Positions 33,818-42,725 of a stretch of DNA of 64,000 nucleotides are shown piece by piece. The stretch comes from CAZHJK01 sp964533275 (GTDB lineage Bacteria > Bacillota > Clostridia > Eubacteriales > Garciellaceae), in NCBI GenBank assembly GCA_964533275.1, contig CAZHJK010000004.1, positions 1-64,000 of the forward strand, written 5' to 3'. The first letter of the stretch is position 1, and every line of letters begins with the position of its first letter. The notes below the pieces were generated by a model. That model saw nothing but the letters and a program-made list of their open reading frames with translations, was not told the DNA's origin and made no database searches. Made by a program: the position numbers and the translations under genes.

Positions 33818-36280
33818 ATGAGAAAGTACTATAATTACGCTATAGATCTGGGCACAACAAATTCTTGTGTTTCAAAATTTGAAAACGGGACAACAAAGGT
33901 ATTTCGGAGCATTGATGGGATGGAATTCATTCCTTCTGCCGTATATGTAAATAAAAATGGAAAAATTATTGTGGGGAGAAGGGCTGTAGAAAAATCTATT
34001 TTGGAGCCTGAGGATACAGCATTTGAATTTAAACGCTTAATGGGCGTAAAACATAAACAGTTATTTAAGACCAGTGGTATGGAGTTAACACCGGCAGAGC
34101 TATCAGCAGAGGTATTAAAAGTCCTAAAAGAAGATGTCTATAGAACTAATGAAGATAAATTTGAAAATGTAGTTATAACCGTTCCTGCCGCTTTTAATTC
34201 AATTCAATGTGAAACTACCTATGAGGCTGCCAAGCTGGCAGGCTTTTCTAATATCATTTTATTGCAGGAACCAATTGCTGCAGCATTAGCCTATGGGGAA
34301 GATACTGATGATGATCATGTTTATCTGGTTTTTGATTTTGGCGGTGGGACTTTAGATGTTGCTATCGTTACTATTGTTGATGGAGCACTAAAAGTCATAA
34401 ACCACCAGGGGAATAATTTTTTAGGGGGGAAGGATATCGATAAGGCGATTGCTGAAAAGATAATATTGCCGGAGCTTAGGAAGGAATACATATTAAACCC
34501 TGAAATTACGAACTTTCCTATTTATAAAAAGATTTTGAAGTTTGCCGAAGAAGCTAAAATAGCTATGTCCACCTCCAATGAATATAGGTTGGATATATTC
34601 GATATAGGATCTGACGACAATGGGAAGGAAATAGATATACAAATTCCTATCAATATAGAATTAGTAAGCGAAGCTGCTAGACCTATAATAATTCAATGCA
34701 TTAAAGTGGCTAAAAAAGCTGTCTTAGATTCAAAACTAGAAAGCAAAAAGCTAGATGAAATACTATTAGTTGGAGGTGGAACTTATTTTCCGCCTTTAAG
34801 AACCGAACTAGCAAATCAATTTTCATGTCCAGTTAATAGTTCTGAAAATCCAATGACCGTGGTTGCAAGAGGAGCGGCACTATATGCCTCTAGAATGTTC
34901 GTTGAGGATAATTACAATATAAATGATGTGTATGTACAAGTTGAATACGATAATATTGTTCAAGGCACCAGTTGTAACGTCATTGGTAAAGTGAAGAATT
35001 TTTCTGTTGCAGATGCCATTAAAATTATTAGGGGAGATAAGGAATGGGAAAGTGAATGGCAGCCCCTTTATGAGAATACCTTTGATATGGATTTAATATT
35101 AAAAGAAAATTCCATTAATAATTTTAAAATATTTCTTCGGGACTTTAAGGGCCAGGAGATCATCCCTTCTCATAATGACTTTAAAATTTTGAGTAAACCC
35201 AATGTAGTAAAGCCTAGTGCGCCATTATTGCCCCATACCTTATCTCTAGAGGTGGATGAGGGTAAAGAAACTAAATTAATTATAATGATCCAAAAAAATA
35301 ACCCTATACCTGCAAGACATATTAAAAAATTCAAGACCATGAAGGATATAATGCCGGAGTCCGATGACAGTTTGACTATTAAATTATGGGAAGGGGAGTC
35401 GGATAATCCTAATTTATGTGAATGGGTAGGGAACCTTTACATTACAGGTAGGGATATAAAATACCCAATACCTAAAAATACAGAAATAGAAATAGATGTA
35501 TTAGTTGATATTTCTAGATTAATTACTATTAATGCCCGCATTGAATATTCAGATATATTTAAAAGTGATAAAAAGCTCTATAATCAAGGTCCTTTAAATA
35601 TTAATAAACCATTAGATAGGATAAAATCAGAAACCAAAGAAATGATAGATGAAATAATACAGCTAAAGAATGCACATAAAAAAGTGCCCTACATTGTAGA
35701 TAAGATAGATGACTTATTATCAAAGGCTTACGACAAATCCATTCAAAACCATAAACTATTTAATGCTACACCATTAGATAAGGATAGCATTATGCAATTA
35801 CTAGAGGAAATAAAGTCACTACGAGTAGAATTAGAGCTATTAAAAAAGGAGATCATGACCAATAATGTCACTGAAAACAATGCACAAAATAATAGTGAAA
35901 GCTATATTGAAAGATATGGGAATGTAGAGGACAAAGAGAGGTATAAAGATTTAAAGGAGTCGTTGGATATTAGTAAAGATGAAAATGATATAAAAGGACA
36001 AGAGATATATCAAAAGGAGATGGAGGATTTATCAAATGAAATACTCCTAAATAACATAGAAGTATGGGAAGACATATTTAATAAATTTAAGGCCCATAGA
36101 TCATTTTTTAAAAATGAAAGTGAGGCGGAAATATGGTTTTCTCATGGGGAGGAAGCCATAAAAAGAAAGGATATAAATCGATTAATTGAATCCGTAGTAA
36201 GACTAGGTGAACTATTCAAGGATAAAGATATAGGATTGGCTTCAGACCAATTTTTGCCACCTGGCATTAAAAGGATGTAG
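33818..36280 (+). CDS. Hsp70-family ATPase with an atypical C-terminal half
   Basis: Residues 1-380 form an actin-like Hsp70 nucleotide-binding domain: AIDLGTTNS (phosphate 1), VFDFGGGTLDVAI (phosphate 2), EPIAAALAYG and LVGGGTYFPPLR (adenosine site) are all intact. Residues about 400-600 are beta-rich but lack the conserved DnaK substrate-binding motif. About 605-700 and 700-815 are charged and helical, likely coiled coil. The ATG at 33818 has TAGGAGG at good spacing (a GTG at 33809 does not). 820 aa is longer than DnaK (~610). Neither GrpE nor a standard DnaJ is adjacent. Its operon mate carries a J-like stretch. Confidence 0.88.
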   Translation: MRKYYNYAIDLGTTNSCVSKFENGTTKVFRSIDGMEFIPSAVYVNKNGKIIVGRRAVEKSILEPEDTAFEFKRLMGVKHKQLFKTSGMELTPAELSAEVLKVLKEDVYRTNEDKFENVVITVPAAFNSIQCETTYEAAKLAGFSNIILLQEPIAAALAYGEDTDDDHVYLVFDFGGGTLDVAIVTIVDGALKVINHQGNNFLGGKDIDKAIAEKIILPELRKEYILNPEITNFPIYKKILKFAEEAKIAMSTSNEYRLDIFDIGSDDNGKEIDIQIPINIELVSEAARPIIIQCIKVAKKAVLDSKLESKKLDEILLVGGGTYFPPLRTELANQFSCPVNSSENPMTVVARGAALYASRMFVEDNYNINDVYVQVEYDNIVQGTSCNVIGKVKNFSVADAIKIIRGDKEWESEWQPLYENTFDMDLILKENSINNFKIFLRDFKGQEIIPSHNDFKILSKPNVVKPSAPLLPHTLSLEVDEGKETKLIIMIQKNNPIPARHIKKFKTMKDIMPESDDSLTIKLWEGESDNPNLCEWVGNLYITGRDIKYPIPKNTEIEIDVLVDISRLITINARIEYSDIFKSDKKLYNQGPLNINKPLDRIKSETKEMIDEIIQLKNAHKKVPYIVDKIDDLLSKAYDKSIQNHKLFNATPLDKDSIMQLLEEIKSLRVELELLKKEIMTNNVTENNAQNNSESYIERYGNVEDKERYKDLKESLDISKDENDIKGQEIYQKEMEDLSNEILLNNIEVWEDIFNKFKAHRSFFKNESEAEIWFSHGEEAIKRKDINRLIESVVRLGELFKDKDIGLASDQFLPPGIKRM

Positions 36281-36311
36281 AAGGGTTCTTTTGTCTGGGC
36301 ATTCTAAATAA

Positions 36312-36357
36312 AAAATGCCCTAAGGGAGAGGACGATGCTTTCCTCTAGGGCATTTTC
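36312..36357 (+). terminator. Terminator of the Hsp70-like operon
   Basis: A long hairpin AAAATGCCCTAAGGGAGAGG ... CCTCTAGGGCATTTT with a T-rich flank, 30-75 bp after the stop. Confidence 0.85.
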
Positions 36358-36382
36358 TTCTTGTATTATTATTTTAAAACTT

Positions 36383-36678
36383 CTAGAACTGATTAAGGAC
36401 CACTAGAACCGGATCCCAAACTGGGCTGAAGGGAGGAAAATATGCCAAGTCATTTTCATAAACTATATCCTTACTTAAATCTCGGATGGATATTTTTTTA
36501 TTTTGTGGATGTATAGCTTCCGCTTTGGATAAAGTATGAACCTGTATGTTTTGTTTAGCAAAATCCTGTATACTTCGTGCTAGGAGATTTTCCTTTTATT
36601 GGATATCACCCCCTATAAAGTAAGGAAGGCCGCACCCGACATATGCGATATACTCATCATCAGTACTCCGATCTATCT
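36383..36678 (-). pseudogene. Remnant of a CoA-disulfide reductase/NADH oxidase-type flavoprotein
   Basis: In one minus-strand frame the sequence reads DDEYIAYVGCGLPYFIGGDI, then a stop (TAA at 36596-36598), then QDFAKQNIQVHTLSKAEAIH, later PPFSPVWDPVLVVLNQF and the true stop. The first parts match the N-terminal redox-Cys region of CoA-disulfide reductases (EYISYANCGLPYYIGG, VHTLHEVTAID). The last matches their C-terminal dimer domain (PPFSPVWDP). The whole FAD/NAD middle is deleted and one stop interrupts the frame, so it is a dead, internally deleted gene. It begins at the end of the DJ-1 gene. Confidence 0.75.
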
Positions 36679-37197
36679 TGAGCGAAGAACTTCAATATAT
36701 GCTTTCATATAGACGGGCAGATCTTTGGGTTGTCTGCTTGAAATAAGGGTACCGTCAACCACAACTGCTTCATCTACCCAAGTAGCCCCTGCATTTACCA
36801 TATCGTCTTTTATGGCTGTTGTACTAGTGACCTTTTTTCCCTTAAGTATTCCTGCTGATACCAGCACCCATCCTGCATGGCATATTTGACCAATAGGTTT
36901 ATTATTGGCATCCATATGTTGGACTATTTTTAATACCTTTGGGTATCTTCTTAGCTTATCTGGTGCCCATCCTCCCGGTATTATTAAACCATCAAATTCT
37001 TCGGGGTCAATATCTTCGTAAGCACAATCTGAAACAATAGGGTAACCATATTTACCCCTATATTCAAATAAAGATTTTTCACCTGCTATTTTAACTTCTA
37101 CTCCTTCTTCCCGTAATCTTAATGTAGGATAGGTTAATTCTAAGTCTTCATAATCTTGGTGCACCAGTGCAAGAACTTTTTTATTCTTTAAGACCAA
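36673..37197 (-). CDS. DJ-1/PfpI family protein
   Basis: A 174-aa class I glutamine amidotransferase-like protein of the PfpI/YhbO type (deglycase or protease claims exist for relatives; the function is debated). The nucleophile elbow is in GQICHAGW (Cys106-His107), with Glu residues near 18-20 that in this family sit next to the Cys. It begins at TTG (37195-37197), 8 nt after AAGGAGG. It is leftward, divergent from rmlA. The decayed flavoprotein follows directly downstream and may have been its operon mate. Confidence 0.88.
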   Translation of the reverse strand: MVLKNKKVLALVHQDYEDLELTYPTLRLREEGVEVKIAGEKSLFEYRGKYGYPIVSDCAYEDIDPEEFDGLIIPGGWAPDKLRRYPKVLKIVQHMDANNKPIGQICHAGWVLVSAGILKGKKVTSTTAIKDDMVNAGATWVDEAVVVDGTLISSRQPKDLPVYMKAYIEVLRSR

Positions 37198-37350
37198 AAT
37201 AAACGCCTCCTTTTTGAATTATCTTATATTAAACTTACCCTTATGTCAAAAGGATAACCATGTAAAATAAGATAATTAAGTCTTTGGTTGGTTTTTTGTT
37301 ATAATATATAGTAGCTATTAGAAAGGACATATTTTATTGGAGGTTCTAAA

Positions 37351-38217
37351 ATGAAGGGCATAATTTTAGCTGGAGGTAACGGATCTAGGCTTTATCCTAT
37401 TACAAAGGGTATTAGTAAGCAGTTATTACCTATTTACGATAAGCCAATGATATATTATCCATTGTCTGTTCTTATGTTATCTAAGATAAAAGAGGTATTA
37501 ATAATATCTAATCCAGAGTATTTAGATTTCTATCGAAATCTTTTAGGAGATGGATCCCATTTGGGCATGAAATTTGAATATAAGGCACAGGAAAAACCAA
37601 GAGGACTTGCTGATGCTTTTATTGTTGGGGAAGAGTTTATTGGCAATGATAGTGTATGCCTTATTTTAGGAGATAATATTTTTTATGGACAAGACTTTGT
37701 TCCAAAGTTAGTAAATGCATCAAGGATTAAGGATGGAGCTATCATTTTTGGATATTATGTTTCTGATACCAATGGATTTGGAGTGGTTGAGTTTGATGAG
37801 AATAATAATGTAATCTCTATAGAGGAAAAGCCTGAGAAGCCCAAATCCCACTATGCAATACCTGGGCTTTATTATTATGATAATAGTGTAATTAAAAGGG
37901 CAAAGAATTTGCAACCTTCTTCCCGTGGAGAGATTGAAATTACTGATTTAAACAGGGAATATTTAAAGGAAGGGAATCTTAGGGTAGAGGTTTTAGGTCG
38001 TGGATTTGCTTGGCTGGATACTGGCAGCTATGAGGGACTTGCCAATGCCTCAAACTTTGTTCAGACTATGCAAAGGAGAACGGGTTTATTTATATCCTGT
38101 CCTGAGGAGATTGCCTTTAGGAATAAATGGATTTCTAAGGAGGAGTTGATTTCCTTAGGCAAAGAATATGAAATCACAGAATATGGGAAATACTTATTAA
38201 GTTTAGCTGGTGAATAG
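37351..38217 (+). CDS. rmlA: Glucose-1-phosphate thymidylyltransferase
   Basis: It makes dTDP-glucose from dTTP and glucose 1-phosphate, the first step to dTDP-rhamnose and other deoxysugars. The nucleotide-binding opening GIILAGGNGSRLYPIT and later GDNIFYG and EKPEKPKS blocks are intact. 288 aa is standard. TTGGAGG precedes the ATG and TATAAT lies at 37300-37305. RmlB follows after 144 nt. rmlC and rmlD are not in the window. Confidence 0.95.
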   Translation: MKGIILAGGNGSRLYPITKGISKQLLPIYDKPMIYYPLSVLMLSKIKEVLIISNPEYLDFYRNLLGDGSHLGMKFEYKAQEKPRGLADAFIVGEEFIGNDSVCLILGDNIFYGQDFVPKLVNASRIKDGAIIFGYYVSDTNGFGVVEFDENNNVISIEEKPEKPKSHYAIPGLYYYDNSVIKRAKNLQPSSRGEIEITDLNREYLKEGNLRVEVLGRGFAWLDTGSYEGLANASNFVQTMQRRTGLFISCPEEIAFRNKWISKEELISLGKEYEITEYGKYLLSLAGE

Positions 38218-38254
38218 AAATCAGTTCCTAGATTTGGATTTGGGTATTCCTATA

Positions 38255-38288
38255 GGGTCCAGATACTTCACTTCGTTCAGTATGACAC
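38255..38288. repeat. Interspersed repeat of the TTCACTTCGTTCAGTATGACAC type
   Basis: A GGGTCCAGATACTTCACTTC-type sequence followed by GTTCAGTATGACAC. Related short repeats are scattered in many bacterial genomes. It lies between rmlA and rmlB, followed by AACTAG/AGCAACTAGCAAC-rich DNA (38322-38347). Only one copy was found here. Confidence 0.4.
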
Positions 38289-38361
38289 TAAAGATAGAGA
38301 TGTTTAAAATCTTTTACTATCAACTAGGAACCAGCAACTAGCAACTATAAAGGAGGATGCC

Positions 38362-39345
38362 ATGAATATTTTAGTAACTGGTGGGGCTGGGTTTATTGGT
38401 TCAAATTTTATAAGGTATATGCTTTCAAAGTATAACTATAATATTATTAATCTAGATAAATTAACCTATGCTGGAAATCTTAATAATCTAAGTGATATTG
38501 AAGATAATGTTAGATATCACTTTATTAAAGGGGATATATGTAATAGGGAATTACTACAGTGGGTTTTTAGAGAAAGAAATATAGATGTTATAATTAATTT
38601 TGCTGCTGAATCCCATGTGGATAGAAGTATTGAGGATCCAGAGGTTTTCTCTAGGACTAATATTTTAGGCACTCAAGCCCTATTAGATGTTGCTAGGAAT
38701 TATTGGAAGATTGACCCGGATAATAAGTATTCCAGGGAGTATAAAACCAATGTAAAATACATTCAAATATCTACTGACGAGGTTTATGGAGCCCTAGGAA
38801 AAGATGGGTTTTTTACAGAGAAAACTAATCTAGCCCCTAATAGCCCCTACTCTGCTTCAAAGGCTTCTGCTGATATGTTAGTTAGAGCTTATTATAAGAC
38901 CTATGGTTTACCTATTAATATAACAAGATGCTCTAATAACTATGGACCATATCAATATCCGGAGAAACTAATTCCTCTTATAATTAATAATGCACTTGAG
39001 GGTAAGCCCCTGCCTGTTTATGGAGATGGAAAGCAGGTTAGAGATTGGTTGCATGTTAGGGATCATTGTAGCGCAATTGATGTAGTGCTTCATAGGGGAA
39101 GTATAGGCGAGGTATATAATATTGGTGGAAATAATGAAAAGCAGAATATAGAGATAGTAAAGCTTATCCTTAAAATTCTTGGTAAGGGCGAGGAGCTTAT
39201 AAGCTATGTAGAAGATAGGCTGGGTCATGATAGAAGATATGCAATTGATAATACTAAAATAACTACTGAACTTGGATGGAGTCCCTCCTACAGCTTTGAA
39301 GAGGGGATTGTAGAAACTATCCAAGGGTATCTTAAGCAAAAGTAA
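38362..39345 (+). CDS. rmlB: dTDP-glucose 4,6-dehydratase
   Basis: An extended short-chain dehydrogenase with NAD motif GGAGFIGSNF, the STDEVYG strand with the catalytic Asp-Glu pair, and YSASK for the active Tyr-Lys. It converts dTDP-glucose to dTDP-4-keto-6-deoxyglucose. 327 aa is normal. AAAGGAGGATG sets the start. It pairs with rmlA for deoxysugar synthesis in surface polysaccharide. A REP-like element begins 3 bp after the stop. Confidence 0.95.
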   Translation: MNILVTGGAGFIGSNFIRYMLSKYNYNIINLDKLTYAGNLNNLSDIEDNVRYHFIKGDICNRELLQWVFRERNIDVIINFAAESHVDRSIEDPEVFSRTNILGTQALLDVARNYWKIDPDNKYSREYKTNVKYIQISTDEVYGALGKDGFFTEKTNLAPNSPYSASKASADMLVRAYYKTYGLPINITRCSNNYGPYQYPEKLIPLIINNALEGKPLPVYGDGKQVRDWLHVRDHCSAIDVVLHRGSIGEVYNIGGNNEKQNIEIVKLILKILGKGEELISYVEDRLGHDRRYAIDNTKITTELGWSPSYSFEEGIVETIQGYLKQK

Positions 39346-39347
39346 AA

Positions 39348-39396
39348 GGAAGCAAGAGAACCGTCCCCTTGCTTCCAAGGGAACCGTCCCTACTGC
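39348..39396 (-). repeat. REP-like element copy 13 with an extra half
   Basis: GGAAGCAAGAGAACCGTCCC ... TTGCTTCC, followed directly by a second GGAACCGTCCCTACTGC half. It lies between convergent rmlB and the LCP gene and may act as their shared terminator. Confidence 0.82.
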
Positions 39397-39403
39397 ATTT
39401 TGA

Positions 39404-40387
39404 TTAGTCTCTCTTTGTTATTTTTACATCTTCGTAGATGAATTTATCTAAAAGCTCTACATTGTCTTCTAGGGTATTTGGGACTACATAGGAGACTCCT
39501 TTAATCATCTGTCCCTTTACATAGCCGTCCACAGGAATTCTATATTGATCGATTTTTCTAATTCCCGAGGATAATGTTGATGTTCCTAAAGATAGTATGT
39601 TTGCTTTTGAAAGGCTGGTTTCTACATAGGGAAGCATTGTATTTAAAAGTTTTGGATACTTTGTAACACCTGCATTCATTCCCTTGCTTAATACCTGTTC
39701 TAAGACCTTTCTTTGTCTTTCGGTTCTTTCATAATCCCCATTTCCTACTTTTCTAATTCTTGAATATGCCACAGCTTGTCTTCCTGTTAAGGTTTGAAGA
39801 CCGGCATTTTGCACCTTAGGGGAGCTTGTATTGGTTAGTTTATCTACTTGATCCATATTTTTATTTATGTCCTTAACCTCATTACTCTTTACTTCTATTT
39901 CTACGCCACCCATAGCATCGATTATTTCCTCCAGTCCGTAAAAATCTACGGTTACAAAATCTCTAATATTCATATCAAAGTTTTGGTTTATGGTTTTTAT
40001 TGCTAATTCTGGACCTCCGAAGGCATAGGCGTGATTAATTTTATCCATTCCTCTTCCGGGAATTTCCACATAGGAATCCCTCATAATAGAGGTTAGCTTT
40101 ATTTTATTGAATTCCTTATCTAATGAAGCTATCATAATTGTATCAGATCGAGTATTTCCTGAGGTTTCTCTTCGATCAAGTCCAAAAAGTGCAATATTTA
40201 TAACCTTGTCACTTTTGGCGTTTTCCTCACTAATTCCCAGCTCTTCATCGGATTGTGTGATCTTTGTATTATCTATTTTATCAAGAAGATTAAATCCATA
40301 AGCTCCAAAGGCAAAACCTATAAGTCCTACAATTATAAATAAAAATAATATCTTTCTACTTTTCTTCTTTTTTCTTTTTCTAGCCAT
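39404..40387 (-). CDS. LytR-CpsA-Psr (LCP) family glycopolymer ligase
   Basis: A membrane-anchored phosphotransferase that attaches wall teichoic acid or capsule-type polymers to peptidoglycan. It has a very basic N-terminus (ARKRKKKKSRK), one membrane helix (about 12-32), then the LCP domain with NIALFGLDRRE, RSDTIMIASLD and SIMRDSYVEIPG blocks, where conserved Arg/Asp bind the lipid pyrophosphate. 327 aa is typical. AGGAGG precedes the ATG. It converges on rmlAB, so a shared role in surface polysaccharide is likely. A small inverted repeat, TGTTAC/GTAACA, lies at 40402-40421. Confidence 0.93.
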   Translation of the reverse strand: MARKRKKKKSRKILFLFIIVGLIGFAFGAYGFNLLDKIDNTKITQSDEELGISEENAKSDKVINIALFGLDRRETSGNTRSDTIMIASLDKEFNKIKLTSIMRDSYVEIPGRGMDKINHAYAFGGPELAIKTINQNFDMNIRDFVTVDFYGLEEIIDAMGGVEIEVKSNEVKDINKNMDQVDKLTNTSSPKVQNAGLQTLTGRQAVAYSRIRKVGNGDYERTERQRKVLEQVLSKGMNAGVTKYPKLLNTMLPYVETSLSKANILSLGTSTLSSGIRKIDQYRIPVDGYVKGQMIKGVSYVVPNTLEDNVELLDKFIYEDVKITKRD

Positions 40388-40666
40388 TGTGTTCCTCCTA
40401 TTGTTACAAATTTATGTAACATGATAAATTAAAAAATTGCATAAATATAGTTTAAATTACTCTGTATATTATATCAGATTACCTGTAGCATACCAACGAA
40501 ATAATTGTTAAGAAAATCTTAAGCTTGTAAAAAATTTATCATAAAGTATTTAGGAAGTGTAAATTTCCTATGGATTTTTAATTTAATAATTATTTATAGG
40601 GTATATTATATGTAACATTGGAAAATATTCTATAATTTTCTCCAAATGAGCATCTCCCAGCAAGTA

Positions 40667-40720
40667 ATTGACATATGGTTATAATAATATATAATTAAAC
40701 CGAAAGGGGCATATGTCAAT
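40667..40720 (+). promoter_or_regulatory. Promoter flanked by a perfect 11-bp inverted repeat
   Basis: TTGACA (40668-40673) and TATAAT (40690-40695) are 16 nt apart. ATTGACATATG (40667-40677) and CATATGTCAAT (40710-40720) are exact inverted copies, one on the -35 and one just past the start point. This looks like a repressor or activator site pair. It now drives only the gene remnant at 40750. The rest of 40388-40666 holds no recognised feature. Confidence 0.65.
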
Positions 40721-40749
40721 AATAAATAAATATAAGGGGGAGATTTTTT

Positions 40750-41164
40750 ATGTCTTATAGTCCATCATTAGGTAGCACATTAACTCACACCAGGATGAGA
40801 ACTCCAGAACATATATCGAGATTTTCAGGGATGTGTGCAGTTTGTACTGCTAATTGTTGATGGAAAGGTACCTAAGGAATACCAGCGATTTGGAAAAACT
40901 ATTGAAGAGATATTTAAGGATATAAGAGAATTAAAGGAATATTATGGTGATGATGCTATAAATATTTCTCCGGGAGCTATTGGTATATATTCTTATGTCA
41001 ATAGGATTACAATGGGGTTAAAACAATTTATGGCATTAAATAGAAAATTTGCTCTAGAGTATATAGATAGAAGAGATATAGTTCCCCTAACTGATCTAGC
41101 TGCTAAGGTAACAGGATTAGAAACCTATAAGGATATATTAGATAGGGAGTTAGAAATGCTATAG
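40750..41164 (+). pseudogene. Remnant of an FMN-binding glutamate-synthase-type protein
   Basis: From the ATG at 40750 after AAGGGGGAG, 36 codons read SYSPSLGSTLTH ... FSGMCAVCTANC, a Cys-rich N-terminus like that of archaeal/clostridial glutamate synthase-related FMN proteins. It ends at TGA 40858-40860. In the +1 frame (from about 40835) the coding continues with IVDGKVPKEYQRFGKTIEEI and ends FALEYIDRRDIVPLTDLAAK ... RELEML, the usual C-terminus. About 350 middle residues with the FMN barrel are missing and the two ends are out of frame. It is therefore a gene with an internal deletion. Confidence 0.65.
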
Positions 41165-41203
41165 CATTATGATATAATATAGTTAAAGAGGGGGGGAACT
41201 TTT

Positions 41204-41512
41204 ATGGATGAAAAGATATTTGAATTGTTGGAACAGATGTATAGTGAAATGCAAAATGGATTTAAAGATGTAAGAACTGAATTTAGATCAGAATTCAAGA
41301 GTGTAAGGTCAGAAATCAAAGATTTAAGAATTGAATTAAAGCAGGATATAGCCAGACTTGAAAATAAAATGGATAATAATCACAAAGCATTATATGATGG
41401 GTACATACAAAACAGTGAAGATATTACTGAAATAAAGGATAACCTCGAAAAATTAACAGATAGAGTAGAAAATCAAGAAATAAAATTGCAAGTCATAAAG
41501 GTGGCAAAATAA
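41204..41512 (+). CDS. Coiled-coil protein, paralogue of the 13358 gene (102 aa)
   Basis: It begins MDEKIFELLEQMYSEMQ, then an Arg/Glu-rich helix with two FR(S/T)E-type repeats, and ends with the shared tail DIARLENKMDNNHKALYDGY and DRVENQEIKLQVIK. The tail is nearly identical to the 13358 protein, while the middle differs. A strong AGGGGGG site precedes the ATG and the shared ATGATATAAT -10 lies at 41169-41178. The function is unknown. It presumably oligomerises. Confidence 0.72.
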   Translation: MDEKIFELLEQMYSEMQNGFKDVRTEFRSEFKSVRSEIKDLRIELKQDIARLENKMDNNHKALYDGYIQNSEDITEIKDNLEKLTDRVENQEIKLQVIKVAK

Positions 41513-41587
41513 AATGAAATAAAATACTATTCTATTTTAGTAGGTAGGATATTATTATATTGCTAAAAATGGACCAGAGGTGATTAT

Positions 41588-42598
41588 ATGAAGGTTTTAG
41601 TAACTGGAGGAGCAGGTTATATAGGCAGCCATACCTGCGTGGAATTACTAAATGAAGGATATGAAGTTGTTATATTAGACAATCTTTCAAATAGTAAAGA
41701 TGAGGTTTTAGGTCGAATAAAAGAATTGACGAATAAGGACTTTAAATTTTACAAGGTTGATTTACTAGATAAAGCAGGGGTAGATAAGGTATTTAATGAA
41801 AATAAAATAGATGCTGTTATTCATTTTGCGGGGTTAAAGGCAGTTGGGGAGTCTGTCAAAAAGCCTTTAAAGTATTATCATAATAACATCACGGGAACTT
41901 TAATGCTTTGTGAGGTAATGAAGGAGCATAATGTTAAAAAAATTGTATTTAGCTCTTCGGCTACAGTTTATGGGAAGCCTGAAAGGGTGCCTATTTCAGA
42001 GGATTTCCCCCTTAGTACTACTAATCCCTATGGTAGCACTAAGTTAATGATTGAGAAAATCCTAGAGGATCTTTATATAGCAGATAGTGGGTGGAGCATT
42101 TCCCTTTTAAGGTACTTCAACCCTATAGGAGCCCACGAAAGCGGTCGGATAGGTGAGGATCCCAATGGGATACCTAATAATTTAATGCCCTTTATAACCC
42201 AGGTAGCAGTGGGAAAAAGGGAGAAGCTATCCATTTATGGAGATGATTATAATACCCATGATGGTACTGGAGTTAGGGACTATATTCATGTGGTTGACCT
42301 TGCAAGGGGACATTTAAAGGCTCTGGAAAAAATAATGAATACCTCTGGTATAGAGGCATATAATTTAGGTACAGGGGTAGGCTATAGTGTATTGGATATT
42401 GTGAAAAATTTTGAGAAGGCGACGGGTGAAAGGCTACCCTATGAAATAGTAGAAAGAAGACCAGGGGATATAGATGCCTGCTATGCTGATCCTAAAAAGG
42501 CTAAGAAAGATTTAGGCTGGGTGGCAAAGAGGAACATTGAGGATATGTGCAGGGATGCTTGGAAATGGCAAGTAAATAATCCCAATGGTTATGAATAG
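41588..42598 (+). CDS. galE: UDP-glucose 4-epimerase
   Basis: It interconverts UDP-glucose and UDP-galactose. NAD motif GGAGYIGSHT, FSSSATVYG, the catalytic YGSTK (Tyr-x-x-x-Lys) and the PIGAHESGRIGEDP block are all present. 336 aa is the family length. It supports galactose use and galactosylated surface polymers, in line with nearby rmlAB and LCP genes. AGAGGTGAT precedes the ATG. A terminator follows at 42611-42653. Confidence 0.95.
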   Translation: MKVLVTGGAGYIGSHTCVELLNEGYEVVILDNLSNSKDEVLGRIKELTNKDFKFYKVDLLDKAGVDKVFNENKIDAVIHFAGLKAVGESVKKPLKYYHNNITGTLMLCEVMKEHNVKKIVFSSSATVYGKPERVPISEDFPLSTTNPYGSTKLMIEKILEDLYIADSGWSISLLRYFNPIGAHESGRIGEDPNGIPNNLMPFITQVAVGKREKLSIYGDDYNTHDGTGVRDYIHVVDLARGHLKALEKIMNTSGIEAYNLGTGVGYSVLDIVKNFEKATGERLPYEIVERRPGDIDACYADPKKAKKDLGWVAKRNIEDMCRDAWKWQVNNPNGYE

Positions 42599-42610
42599 AA
42601 TAAATTATGA

Positions 42611-42653
42611 AATACACCTATGTGGGAATACATTCTATCATAGGTGTATTTTT
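42611..42653 (+). terminator. Terminator of galE
   Basis: Arms AATACACCTATG and CATAGGTGTATT, with a loop of about 16 nt, then TTTTTT. Confidence 0.85.
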
Positions 42654-42725
42654 TGATTATATATACAATATATGGGTAATATTTATGCTAAAGAGTAAAA
42701 AAATAATGTTGGGAGGAGAATTTAT

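Noticed and set aside
38968..39378. 136-aa minus-strand frame starting MEARGRFSCF
   Set aside because: Antisense to rmlB and begins within the REP element; translation of the repeat only.
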